In this document: one piece after another, positions 49,395-57,139 of the stretch | Layout of the letters: each line of letters begins with the position of its first letter | Numbering within the stretch: position 1 is the first letter of the stretch | Notes under the pieces: model-generated | What the model saw: only the letters and a program-made list of their open reading frames with translations | Databases searched by the model: none | What the model was told of the DNA's origin: nothing | From: Kofleriaceae bacterium | GTDB taxonomy: Bacteria; Myxococcota_A; Polyangia; Haliangiales; Haliangiaceae | Length of the DNA stretch: 64,000 bases | Direction of reading: 5' to 3' | Assembly (NCBI GenBank): GCA_018057825.1 | Contig: JAGPCY010000003.1 | Span: forward strand, 130,916-194,915 | Translations under genes and position numbers: made by a program

Positions 49395-49931
49395 ATGCCA
49401 GGTCCACCGGCGATCTACGAATGCGCTCGCTGTCAGCTTCGCTGCGAGGTCACGCTGGTCGACGACCCGCGCGCGACGGTCGCTGCGGGCGCCGATCGTG
49501 ACGCACGCTTGCGAACCTACCTGCGCCACGCGACCTGCCCGGCCTGCGGCGGCCGCGACCCTGAGGCGGTCGCGGCGAACGTCGCCCAGCGGCGCCGCGG
49601 TCGCTTCGCGGTCGTCGCCAGCCACGCCGCGCTGGCGGGGGCGTCGGCCTTCTTGGTCCCGATGCTCGCGCTGGCGATCCCCATCTTCACGCTCTTCCTC
49701 TGGTTCATCGCGCTCGGGATCCGCCGGCGCCGGGGCCTGTGGTTGCCGATCGTCAGCGAGCTGCTGGTGTCCCTCGGTGCGCTCGTCTGGATCGTCGCCG
49801 CGCCACGCAACGCCTACCTCGTCCCCGCAGCCTTTGCGCTCTTGGCGTTGTGGCCGCAGGCCGACCCCACCGACCCCTTCACGGCCGCCGCCGAACAGCT
49901 CCGCTTCGCCGAGTCGCCGTACCGCGGCTGA
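49395..49931 (+). CDS. Membrane protein with N-terminal zinc-ribbon Cys pairs
   Basis: The 178-residue protein begins with YECARCQLRCE and has TCPACGGRDP near residue 48, two CxxC pairs that could bind zinc on the cytoplasmic side. Hydrophobic helices follow (VVASHAALAGASAFLVPMLA, LAIPIFTLFLWFIALGI, ELLVSLGALVWIVAA, YLVPAAFALLAL). It recalls small double-ribbon membrane proteins and is similar in plan to the gene at 51415. The function is unknown. It ends 2 bp before the next start. Confidence 0.6.
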   Translation: MPGPPAIYECARCQLRCEVTLVDDPRATVAAGADRDARLRTYLRHATCPACGGRDPEAVAANVAQRRRGRFAVVASHAALAGASAFLVPMLALAIPIFTLFLWFIALGIRRRRGLWLPIVSELLVSLGALVWIVAAPRNAYLVPAAFALLALWPQADPTDPFTAAAEQLRFAESPYRG

Positions 49932-49933
49932 CG

Positions 49934-50149
49934 ATGCGCAGGTGTCGCCGGTGCGAGCTCGCGCGCCTGCGGTCGATGACAGACGACGAGCGCGCCAGGG
50001 TGCCGGTCGGCCTCATGCGCGAGGCCGCGCGGATCCTCGCCGCCAACGAGAACCGCGAGCGCATCCTGACCCTGCGCGAGCCGCTGTCACCCGCCGCTGA
50101 AGAGACCCTCGCGCGGCTGCGCCGCCGCAAACGCGAGCGCACCTCGTGA
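49934..50149 (+). CDS. Antitoxin-like small protein, copy A
   Basis: The 71-residue helical basic protein (LARLRSMTDDERARV, ETLARLRRRKRERTS) is nearly identical over its last 62 residues to the protein at 53436. In the intact locus the stop overlaps the GTG of a nucleotidyltransferase gene; here the same overlap exists but the nucleotidyltransferase breaks off after about 16 codons. By analogy with MNT/HEPN and AbiE-type modules it may be the partner of that enzyme. The function is inferred only from pairing. Confidence 0.6.
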   Translation: MRRCRRCELARLRSMTDDERARVPVGLMREAARILAANENRERILTLREPLSPAAEETLARLRRRKRERTS

Positions 50150-50195
50150 CCACACCCTTCGATCCACTCGAGGCCGCGCTCGGGTTCGCCGCTAC
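50146..50195 (+). pseudogene. 5' fragment of nucleotidyltransferase gene
   Basis: It starts with GTG overlapping the 71-residue gene's stop. The first 45 or so bases match the intact gene at 53666 (TTPFDPLEAALGFAA), then the sequence switches at GGGTTCGCCG to the short-repeat array that begins at 50199. The missing remainder of the gene reappears as a separate 3' fragment at 52421-52822. Confidence 0.75.
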
Positions 50196-50198
50196 CTC

Positions 50199-50310
50199 TT
50201 CACCGAGAGGTTGCTACCCGGCGGGCGGAGGGGAGCAGGGCGTTGGGCTACCCTTCACCGAGAGGTTGCTACCCGGCGGGCGGCGGTGAGCAGGGCGTTG
50301 GGCTACCCGG
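50199..50310 (+). repeat. Short-repeat cluster, two units
   Basis: Two identical copies of a roughly 55-bp unit (from 50199 and 50254) each begin with TTCACCGAGAGGTTGCTACC. They continue through a G-rich stretch to GGCGTTGGGCTACCC. A decayed third start (TTCGCCGAGTTGTC) is at 50321. The cluster sits exactly at the broken end of the nucleotidyltransferase fragment. Confidence 0.85.
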
Positions 50311-50446
50311 GGTTGGGGAGTTCGCCGAGTTGTCACGGTCGCCGCTGACGCCGCCTGCTAGGTTCGAAGCAGCATGCCGCTCCGGGCCGCCATCGAAGAT
50401 GCGTTCGTGATCGAGAGAAGCGGCTGGGCTGTGGAGCGCGTCGAAC

Positions 50447-51079
50447 GTGTCACCGCTGCGCTACAGAGCTCGCGGCCGAGCGGGTCACGCATGGAAACAC
50501 TGCGTGGTGTGGATGGAAGACTACACGGCCTTCACCGCGCCCGGAGATACGATCTACCTCAGTCGACGACTGCTAGAGGTGCTTCCCTCCGATGCGGCGG
50601 TGGCGTTCGTGATCGCTCATGAGCGCGCCCACCACGCGCTCGGCCACGTCCCGAACTTCGACCTTAGCCTCGGCGCGAGGTCGGTGCGTCTCGGCCTGAC
50701 GATCCTGGGGCGATGGGTACACAGCACCCGTCATGAGCGTGACGCCGACCTGTTTGCGATCGAACAGTGTGTCGCCGCTGGCTACGACGCGGCCGAGAGC
50801 ATCGTAGCGCTCGAGTGCCTCGAAAAGATCGCGCTCGACTATGGTCACGTCGATGCGGTCGTCAACGACGCCGAGGCGCGGGCGCGCGCCCGCAGCCACC
50901 CACCCCTCCGCGGACGGATCGAGGAGGTCAAACGCCACGTGGCCGCGATGGGCCATGGCCACTGCCTCGAGAACGAGCTGCGGGTGCGCCGCCTCGCGCG
51001 GCGGCGCCGGGCCGCTATCGCTGCGGCCAGCGCGGTGAGCGCGCTGGCGCTCCTGCTGGTGCTCAGGAGGGCTCCCTGA
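50447..51079 (+). CDS. M48-like zinc metallopeptidase, probably frameshifted at its 5' end
   Basis: The 210-residue frame carries the M48 catalytic set: VIAHERAHHALGH (HExxH) and RHERDADLFAIE (downstream Glu). The C-terminal helix AAIAAASAVSALALLLVL may anchor it to the membrane. The part before residue about 13 looks unnatural. In the other frame, from an ATG at 50374, the sequence AFVIERSGWAVERVERVTAALQ looks like the true N-terminus, so a +1/-1 shift near 50480 probably separates two halves of one gene. It is either a pseudogene or a sequence error. M48 proteases process membrane or periplasmic proteins. Confidence 0.65.
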   Translation: MSPLRYRARGRAGHAWKHCVVWMEDYTAFTAPGDTIYLSRRLLEVLPSDAAVAFVIAHERAHHALGHVPNFDLSLGARSVRLGLTILGRWVHSTRHERDADLFAIEQCVAAGYDAAESIVALECLEKIALDYGHVDAVVNDAEARARARSHPPLRGRIEEVKRHVAAMGHGHCLENELRVRRLARRRRAAIAAASAVSALALLLVLRRAP

Positions 51080-51110
51080 CCGACGACGCTGGCTTGCCGT
51101 ACCGAGAGCC

Positions 51111-51232
51111 TTCACCGAGAGGTTGCTACCCTTCACCCTTCACCGAGAGGTTGCTACCCTTCACCGAGAGGTTGCTACCCTTCACCGAGTTATCTTGGTT
51201 TCACCGAGAGGTTGCCCTTCACCGAGGGTTCG
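51111..51232 (+). repeat. Short-repeat tandem array
   Basis: Six repeats start at 51111, 51139, 51160, 51181, 51200 and 51218. The first three are perfect and the last three shortened or mutated. Two steps are exactly 21 bp and one is 28 bp. The core is CCGAGAGGTTGCTACCC. The array sits 30 bp after the peptidase gene. The stretch 51233-51414 has no recognisable gene. Confidence 0.88.
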
Positions 51233-51414
51233 ACGACGAACCCTTCACGTCGAGCCGGTTCGACGACGCGCTGCGAGCCGAAGCTCGGCGAAGGTTGCCT
51301 GCTCCGACAGCCCGAGTCGCTGCGTCCGATCACGGTAGCTGCAAGATCTGGCAATCGGTCCGCGGCCAGCGTGTAGGTCTTGCGTCGCCCTGACGACGAC
51401 TTACTGATCTACCC

Positions 51415-52029
51415 ATGACCTGCCCCCAGTGTGGAGCGGCCATCCAGCGCGGCTCAGGACGGTTTTGCAGCCACTGTGCGACGGCGCTTCCCGATCTCCC
51501 GCGGATCACCCCTGAGGAGTGGGTCTCCCACCGCGAGCGCTTCGAGGCGGCGCGGGCCGATGCTCAGCACGCGGTCGCGATGGCGCTGCCGGCACCCGCG
51601 CCCGAGTACGGCACGACCGTGGTCCTACCGACGCTGTTCCTCATCGGCTGGTGCGCGACGGCCGCGTTCATCAGCTCCAAGTTCGCCGAGCACGGCGGCG
51701 GGATGGCGGTCGCGCCGATCGTGATGGCCGTCGTCGGGACGGTCATGTTCGGGCGCTGGATCTTGCAGGCGCTGCACAAGGCGAACGCCCCGGTCCAGCG
51801 CGACCTGGCCGTGGTGCTCGACGAGCGCACGGAGATCGCGAGCCACCGACGGTCGGACGGCTCGCACTCCACCACGACCAGCTACTACGTGCTGCTCCAG
51901 CTCGGCGACGGTACGCGCCGTGAGCTGCCGACGTCGAGCGTCATCGCGGGGCACACGACCCGCGGCGACATCGGCCTCGCGGTGACGCGCGGCGGTGACC
52001 TGATCGACTTTCATCGATACCGCGTGTGA
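51415..52029 (+). CDS. Zinc-ribbon membrane protein with DUF2500-like C-terminus
   Basis: The 204-residue protein has an N-terminal zinc ribbon, CPQCGAAIQRGSGRFCSHC. Two hydrophobic helices follow (VVLPTLFLIGWCATAAF; VAPIVMAVVGTVMFGRWIL). The cytoplasmic or exported domain at about 130-204 has DLAVVLDERTEI, SYYVLLQLGDGTRRELP and RGDIGLAVTRGGDLIDFHRY, similar to DUF2500 proteins. The function is unknown. It lies between two halves of a disrupted nucleotidyltransferase, so it is part of the inserted or rearranged material. Confidence 0.65.
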   Translation: MTCPQCGAAIQRGSGRFCSHCATALPDLPRITPEEWVSHRERFEAARADAQHAVAMALPAPAPEYGTTVVLPTLFLIGWCATAAFISSKFAEHGGGMAVAPIVMAVVGTVMFGRWILQALHKANAPVQRDLAVVLDERTEIASHRRSDGSHSTTTSYYVLLQLGDGTRRELPTSSVIAGHTTRGDIGLAVTRGGDLIDFHRYRV

Positions 52030-52391
52030 GGCGAGGAGTCGGCGACAGGCGCGGTCTTCCGCGGTCGTTCGAGTCGGGGGCCGCTCGTCGGCGCAAGTTC
52101 GAGGAACTCCTCGAGCGACCGCGGCCCGCCGCCCCGGCGCGTTCGGTCCAGCGCGGTGTCACCCGCGGTCCGCTCACGCCGCGAGGAGGGCGGGGAGCAC
52201 GGTACCAGCGGGTCCGAGGAGGACGTGGTCGAAGCGGTCGGCGTTGGCGGGTGGTTCGTAACACCTCGCGCTATCCCGTCCTGACGGCGGCGTGAACGCG
52301 TGCTCGCGTCGAGCGATGCAAGACCAAGAGCTGCGAGACCTCCGAGGAGAAGTGACGACGATCGAGCGCGGCCGCGGGAGGCACTACCCCC
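52030..52391. other. Intergenic stretch, no clear gene
   Basis: I find no supported gene. On the minus strand the segment around 52190-52260 reads as a possible C-terminal remnant (ADRFDHVLLGPAGTVLPALL), but no start or homologue is recognisable. Confidence 0.35.
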
Positions 52392-52412
52392 TTCGCCGAG
52401 AGTATGCTACCC
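52392..52412 (+). repeat. Variant short repeat at a gene-fragment junction
   Basis: TTCGCCGAGAGTATGCTACC differs from the common form at a few bases and is followed by CGTCGCTAGG. The truncated nucleotidyltransferase fragment begins a few bases later. Confidence 0.75.
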
Positions 52413-52420
52413 GTCGCTAG

Positions 52421-52822
52421 GCCGAGGTCGATCCGGTCTTCGACGCGATCGAGGCGGTCGGCGCGGTGGTCGATCGCGCGATCGCTCGCCGCCAGGCCGA
52501 GGACCGCGGGATGTTCGTCGCGCGCTGGCCCTCGTTGCACCCGCTCGACATCTTCACGCCCAGCATCGACTTCTCGTACGAGGCCGCTCGGACGCGGGTT
52601 CGCCGCCGCCTCGACGATCGCGACGCCTGGTTCCTGTCGGCTGAGGGCATCGCTATCTTCAAGCTGCTGTTCTTCCGCGGCAAGGACCGCGTCGATCTGG
52701 AGCGGCTGGTGCAGGTCCGGCCCCAGCTCGATCGCGCCTACATCCGGCGGCGCCTGGTCGAGGACCTCGGACGACGAGCGGGTCACCTTCTGGGATGCGG
52801 TGACCGCGCGCTACCCTGCTTG
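52421..52822 (+). pseudogene. 3' fragment of nucleotidyltransferase gene
   Basis: Nearly identical to the intact gene from its codon about 55 onward (DPVFDAIEAVGAVVDRAIA; RRRLDDRDAWFLSAEG), so the 5' third is missing. Near 52767 five bases are absent relative to the intact copy (GGACCTCGGACGACG), shifting the frame close to the end. The fragment starts just after a variant short repeat and is followed 22 bp after its end by two perfect copies. It is clearly non-functional. Confidence 0.85.
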
Positions 52823-52843
52823 ATCGATCGGCGGCACATTTCC

Positions 52844-52890
52844 TTCACCGAGAGGTTGCTACCATTTCCTTCACCGAGAGGTTGCTACCC
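52844..52890 (+). repeat. Two short-repeat copies
   Basis: Copies start at 52844 and 52870 (26-bp step) and separate the nucleotidyltransferase fragment from the DUF3224 fragment. A partial third (TTCACCG at 52892) merges into the next fragment. Confidence 0.88.
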
Positions 52891-52905
52891 GTTCACCGGG
52901 CCCGT

Positions 52906-53117
52906 CCTTCGAGGGTGCCGGTGACGCGCTCGATGGCGACGTAGCCGGCCGAGTCGGGCACCGGCGTGCGGGCCGCGAGCATGTGGACCTCGCTCGCAGC
53001 GTCGAGGGGACCGGCGAAGCGCTTTGCGAAGCGCATCCGCGCCAGCGCCACACCCTCGACGACGTCGTACGGCGGTTCGGGGTGGGACGTGATCGCGAAG
53101 GTGCCCTGGACGTTCAT
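52906..53117 (-). pseudogene. Truncated copy of the DUF3224 gene
   Basis: About 70 N-terminal residues of the DUF3224 protein at 48894 are repeated almost exactly ([18 protein letters not shown] to [11 protein letters not shown]). The C-terminal half is absent; the sequence jumps to the short-repeat pair at 52844-52890. Homology continues upstream of the ATG to about 53158, ending where the original has a degenerate short repeat. Confidence 0.85.
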
Positions 53118-53118
53118 G

Positions 53119-53435
53119 GCAGCGGGATACCGCATCGACGGCCGCAGGTCTTGCGAGATCGCGTCAGCGCGCCAAGCATGCGGCAGGGCGCGACGTCCGA
53201 TCGTGGTGCGCGGGGCGGCCGCTGTTCGCGGGTGCGGCGCGGCGCACGCACCTCGAACTCGTGGGCGTGCGACCGATCGGCGCGGGCCTGGTTCGGCTTC
53301 CCGCGCCGGCTGACGCGGCCGGCTGTGGCGGCTGCTTCCGGTCATGGGTGCGCGCGCACCAGGGGCGGTGGGCGACGAGCCGGCGTTCATCGGGTGACTC
53401 GCGTGGGGCCTGGGGGCAGGGTATCGTTCGCGTCA
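53119..53435. other. Intergenic stretch, partly duplicated
   Basis: The first 40 bp continue the duplicated DUF3224 upstream region. The remainder to 53435 shows no supported gene, and short frames have no ribosome site or recognisable residues. Confidence 0.45.
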
Positions 53436-53669
53436 ATGCGACGCGTGCCACCGCCCATGCTCGAGGATGGTGAGGAGCTCGCGCGCCTGCGGTCGATGAC
53501 AGACGACGAGCGCGCCAGGGTGCTGGTCGGCCTCATGCGCGCGGCCGCGCGGCTCCTCGCCGCCAACGAGAACCGCGAGCGCATCCTGACCCTGCGCGAG
53601 CCGCTGTCACCCGCTGCTGAAGAGACCCTCGCGCGGCTGCGCCGCCGCAAGCGCGAGCGCACCTCGTGA
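53436..53669 (+). CDS. Antitoxin-like small protein, copy B
   Basis: The 77-residue helical protein (LARLRSMTDDERARV, AAARLLAANENRERILTLRE, RLRRRKRERTS) has its stop overlapping the GTG of the nucleotidyltransferase gene (GTGA). Its last 62 residues match copy A at 49934. It also resembles the 63-residue protein at 54349 in the pattern LxRxRxMTxxERxR followed by AARxLxAxxxR, so three related genes sit within 5 kb. The role as partner of the enzyme is inferred. Confidence 0.7.
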   Translation: MRRVPPPMLEDGEELARLRSMTDDERARVLVGLMRAAARLLAANENRERILTLREPLSPAAEETLARLRRRKRERTS

Positions 53670-54232
53670 CCACGCCCTTCGATCCACTCGAGGCCGCGCT
53701 CGGGTTCGCCGCGGCCCTCGAGGAGCGCGGCGTCGAGTACGCGATCGGCGGTGCGCTCGCCCTATCGGTCTGGTCCGAGCCGCGGATGACCAATGACGTC
53801 GACGTCAACGTGTTCGTCGAGCCGACCGAGCTCGATCCGGTCTTCGACGCGATCGAGGCGGTCGGCGCGGTGGTCGATCGCGCGATCGCTCGCCGCCAGG
53901 CCGAGGACCGCGGGATGTTCGTCGCGCGCTGGCCCTCGTTGCACCCGCTCGACATCTTCACGCCCAGCATCGACTTCTCGTACGAGGCCGCTCGGACGCG
54001 GGTTCGCCGCCGCCTCGACGATCGCGACGCCTGGTTCCTGTCGGCTGAGGGCATCGCTATCTTCAAGCTGCTGTTCTTCCGCGGCAAGGACCGCGTCGAT
54101 CTCGAGCGGCTGGTGCAGGTCCGGCCCCAGCTCGATCGCGCCTACATCCGGCGGCGCCTGGTCGAGGACCTCGGCGAGGACGACGAGCGGGTCACCTTCT
54201 GGGATGCGGTGACCGCGCGCTACCCGACGTGA
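53666..54232 (+). CDS. Nucleotidyltransferase (AbiEii/MNT-like)
   Basis: The 188-residue protein shows the nucleotidyltransferase core YAIGGALALSVWSEPRMTND followed by DVDVNVFV: the GG motif, then DxD. Downstream are PLDIFTPSIDFSYEA and AIFKLLFFRGKDRVDLERLV, typical of DUF-type/AbiEii-like small NTases. The upstream partner gene overlaps its GTG. Known relatives act as toxins that modify tRNA or proteins, or as AMPylating antitoxins, so a toxin-antitoxin or phage-defence role is likely but not shown. Fragments of a second copy flank it at 50146 and 52421. Confidence 0.8.
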   Translation: MTTPFDPLEAALGFAAALEERGVEYAIGGALALSVWSEPRMTNDVDVNVFVEPTELDPVFDAIEAVGAVVDRAIARRQAEDRGMFVARWPSLHPLDIFTPSIDFSYEAARTRVRRRLDDRDAWFLSAEGIAIFKLLFFRGKDRVDLERLVQVRPQLDRAYIRRRLVEDLGEDDERVTFWDAVTARYPT

Positions 54233-54348
54233 TCGGTCGGCGACACTGTTCCGCATGCACTCGAGCTCGTTTGGGCTACCCGTCGTTTGGCGTTGGGCTA
54301 CCGGGCGTTGGGGGGCAAAACCGCGAGCGAAGTGGTACGAGAGAGTGC

Positions 54349-54540
54349 ATGGATGAGGATGACGGACCGTCGCCCGAGCAGCTCGCGCGGTATCGAGCGA
54401 TGACGCCGGTCGAGCGCCTGCGGCAAGCGGAACGGCTGTACTGGACGGCTCGTCGGCTGCGGGCCGCACGGGTTCGGGCCACGCATCCCGATTGGACGGA
54501 GGCACAGGTCCGACAGGTCTTTGCTCGTGCCGGAACCTAG
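54349..54540 (+). CDS. Antitoxin-like small protein of a second, broken pair
   Basis: The 63-residue protein (EQLARYRAMTPVERLRQAE, RATHPDWTEAQVRQVFA) starts at the ATG at 54349. Its end overlaps by 14 bp a GTG frame that begins like a nucleotidyltransferase but stops after 32 codons. The general pattern matches the proteins at 49934 and 53436. The short stretch before it (54260-54320) has more copies of the GGCTACCCGTCGTT-type repeat tail. Confidence 0.62.
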   Translation: MDEDDGPSPEQLARYRAMTPVERLRQAERLYWTARRLRAARVRATHPDWTEAQVRQVFARAGT

Positions 54541-54625
54541 TCTCGTTCAACCGTTCGTCGTCCGGCTCAACAGGTTGGGCCTGGTGTACATGATCATCGG
54601 CAGCACCGCGGGGACCGGCGGCTGA
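54527..54625 (+). pseudogene. Truncated second nucleotidyltransferase
   Basis: Thirty-two codons from GTG read PSLVQPFVVRLNRLGLVYMI then IGSTAG and a stop. VYMIIGSTA corresponds to the GG-motif strand at the start of nucleotidyltransferase domains, where the intact neighbour has YAIGGALAL. The rest is gone; unrelated sequence leading to the transposase gene follows from about 54610. Insertion of the transposase unit is the likely cause. Confidence 0.55.
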
Positions 54626-54721
54626 GGTTTCGCGGCTGGGCGTCGGGTCGGCACGCAACCGCGGCGGCGGCGGGCCGATAGCGCAGGCATGCGCGTCACG
54701 GCGACGCGCGAGGAGCGCGTC

Positions 54722-55705
54722 ATGTCTCACTGCCCGCGGTGGTATCTGCCCAGGTTGGTCTACGAGGTCACGATCCGGACGCTGCACGGGACGTTCTGGA
54801 TGCGGCCGGATCCGGAGTGCGCCGCCATCGTGGCCGGGGCGTTCGGCCATGCGCTGCGCCGCTATCCCGGGGTGCGGCTCCACGGCTTCGATGCCCAATC
54901 GAACCACCTGCACTACCTGGTGTCGGCAACCGAACCGGCCCAGCTCCCGCTCTTCTTCGGCTTGGTCCACAGCAACATCGCCCGGCAGATCAATCAGTTG
55001 CGCCGTCGCTCCGGCGTCTTCTGGAGCCGGCGCGGCAAGGTGATCCCGGTCCTCGACGCCGACGCCCAGCTCGACCGCCTGGCGTACCTGTTGAGCCAGG
55101 GGCCCAAGAGCCACCTGGTCGCCTCGCCCACCGACTGGCCCGGTGCCTGTTCGACCCCGGGCCTCCTCGGCGACATGACCGTGCCTGCTCGCTACAAGGG
55201 CCTCGACACCTGCCGCCGCAACCGGCTGCGCCGCACCCCGCGGCCCGAGGCCGAGCTCGAGGAGGACGTGCAGATCACGCTGTCGCCGCTGCCCGCCCTC
55301 GAGATGCTCGCGCCCGACGAGCTGCGCGCCGTGCACGCCGCCCTCGTCGCGAAGATCGAAGCCGACCACGCGGGCGAGCAGGTCATGGGCGCCCACCGCC
55401 TGGCCGAACAGGACCCCGAGGCCCGCCCGGAGAACTTCGTCCCCTCGCCCGCCCCGCGGTGCCACGCCTGGGCCGCGTCGGTCCGCCGCCGTTTCGCCAA
55501 GTGTTACCGAGCCTTCCAAGATCGCTACCGCAACGCCGCCAGCCGCGTCCGCCAGCGCCCCGCCGACAAGCCCGTCGTCGTCATGGCCGAGTACCCGCCC
55601 GGCGCCATGATCCGCGCCCACTGGCACAAGCCCGGCCCCGCCGACCTCGCCGACGCCTGGCTCCGCGGCACCGACGACCTCGACGCCTTCGAGGTGCCCT
55701 TCTGA
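54722..55705 (+). CDS. Y1 transposase (IS200/REP-associated tyrosine transposase type)
   Basis: The 327-residue single-strand HUH transposase has RLVYEVTIRTLHGTFWMRP at the start, the HxH metal site in DAQSNHLHYLV, GLVHSNIARQINQLRRRSG and FWSRRGKVIPVL. RLAYLLSQGPKSHLVASPTD carries the probable catalytic Tyr. The long C-terminal extension (about 190-327) is unlike minimal IS200 TnpA and fits REP-associated transposases. GAGGAG before the ATG at 54722 decides the start; an ATG 33 bp upstream is possible. No TnpB-like gene is present. The nearby short repeats are candidate substrates. Confidence 0.88.
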   Translation: MSHCPRWYLPRLVYEVTIRTLHGTFWMRPDPECAAIVAGAFGHALRRYPGVRLHGFDAQSNHLHYLVSATEPAQLPLFFGLVHSNIARQINQLRRRSGVFWSRRGKVIPVLDADAQLDRLAYLLSQGPKSHLVASPTDWPGACSTPGLLGDMTVPARYKGLDTCRRNRLRRTPRPEAELEEDVQITLSPLPALEMLAPDELRAVHAALVAKIEADHAGEQVMGAHRLAEQDPEARPENFVPSPAPRCHAWAASVRRRFAKCYRAFQDRYRNAASRVRQRPADKPVVVMAEYPPGAMIRAHWHKPGPADLADAWLRGTDDLDAFEVPF

Positions 55706-55929
55706 CGCGCCCCGCCGCGTCCCCCCTGCGCTGACGCGCAACCCATCCTGGCCCCCGCCCCTCGCACCCGACCCGCCCAGTATCCCTGGGCCGGCCGGGC
55801 AGCGGCGCTTTCGGCCGGGCCAATCTCGCCGACAGGTCCAGGTGTCACTCTGTAGATTCTGCGACGTGATCCCACAGGGGTTCGCCGAGAGGTTGCAGGA
55901 GTTCGCCGAGAGGTTGCTACCCGTCGTTG

Positions 55930-56760
55930 GGGCTCCACGGCTTCGATGCGCAGTCGAACCACCTGCACTACCTCGTCTCCGCCACCGAGCCGGCCCAGCT
56001 CCCGCTGTTCTTCGGCTTGGTCCACAGCAACATCGCCCGGCAGATCAATCAGTTGCGCCGTCGCTCCGGCGTCTTCTGGAGCCGGCGCGGCAAGGTGATC
56101 CCGGTCCTCGACGCCGACGCCCAGCTCGACCGCCTGACGTACCTCTTGAGCCAGGGGCCCAAGAGCCACCTGGTCGCCTCGCCCACCGACTGGCCCGGCG
56201 CCTGTTCGACCCCGGGCCTCCTCCGCGACATGACCGTGCCCGCTCGCTACAAGGGCCTCGACACCTGCCGCCGCAACCGGCTGCGCCGCACCCCGCGGCC
56301 CGAGGCCGAGCTCGAGGAGGACGTGCAGATCACGCTGTCGCCCCTGCCCGCCCTCGAGATGCTCGCGCCCGACGAGCTGCGCGCCGTCCACGCCGCCCTG
56401 GTCGCCAAGATCGAGGCCGACCACGCGGGCGAGCAGGTCATGGGCGCCCAGCGCCTGGCCGAACAGGACCCCGAGGCCCGCCCGGAGAACTTCGTCCCCT
56501 CGCCCGCCCCGCGGTGCCACGCCTGGGCCGCGTCGGTCCGCCGCCGTTTCGCCAAGTGTTACCGGGCCTTCCAAGATCGCTACCGCAACGCCGCCAGCCG
56601 CGTCCGCCAGCGCCCCGCCGACAAGCCCATCGTCGTCATGGCCGAGTACCCGCCTGGCGCCATGATCCGCGCCCACTGGCACAAGCCCGGCCCCGCCGAC
56701 CTCGCCGACGCCTGGCTCCGCGGCACCGACGACCTCGACGCCTTCGAGGTCCCCTTCTGA
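55930..56760 (+). pseudogene. 5'-truncated second copy of the Y1 transposase gene
   Basis: Nearly identical to the intact gene from HGFDAQSNHLHYLV to the stop, but the first 60 or so codons are replaced by the short repeat that ends at 55922 (CCGAGAGGTTGCTACCC, then GTCGTTGG). The HxH motif, Tyr and C-terminal extension are kept, and an in-frame TTG could in theory start a shortened protein lacking the first strand. Confidence 0.88.
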
Positions 56761-57139
56761 CGCGCCCCGCCGCGTCCCCCTGCGCTGACGCGCAACCACC
56801 CTTCGCCCCCACCTCCCCCACCCGACCCGCCCAGCACCCCTGGGCCGGCCGGGCGGCGGCGCTTTCGGCCGGGCCAATCTCGCCGACACGTCTGGGTGTC
56901 GTTCTGTAGATTCTGCGACGTGATCCTAGAGGGGTTCGCCGAGAGGTTGCTACCCCTCGTTGGGACGCGCCACCACCCTCGCCCCCGCCTCCTCCACCCG
57001 ACCCGCCCAGCGCCCCTGGGCCGGCCGGGCAGCGGCGCTTTCGGCCGGGCCAATCTCGCCGGCACATCCGGGTGTCGCTCTGTAGATTCTGCGACGTGAT
57101 CCCAGGGGGTTCGCCGAGAGGTTGCTACCCCTCGTTGGG

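Larger units (their letters stand above)
54640..57130 (+). mobile_element. Transposase-bearing repeat unit, one full and two 5'-truncated tandem copies
   Basis: Copy 1 carries the full gene and a 3' flank (55706-55922). Copy 2 (55930-56955) lacks the gene's 5' part. Copy 3 (about 56964-57130) keeps only the flank. All three end in the same series: TTTCGGCCGGGCCAATCTCG, then TGTAGATTCTGCGACGTGAT, then one short repeat (two in copy 1) starting TTCGCCGAGAGG and followed by STCGTTGG. The shared 3' end and variable 5' ends are the key property. The left boundary of copy 1 is uncertain. Confidence 0.75.

Noticed and set aside
51111-51232. CRISPR array
   Set aside because: Repeats of 21 bp follow each other directly or with irregular short gaps; there are no spacers of uniform length and no cas genes in the window.
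53762-55741. 659-codon minus frame over the nucleotidyltransferase and transposase genes
   Set aside because: It is antisense to two well-supported genes and has no motifs of its own.
55525-56889. 454-codon minus frame over the truncated transposase copy
   Set aside because: Same antisense pattern as over the intact transposase gene; created by codon bias and the duplicated DNA.
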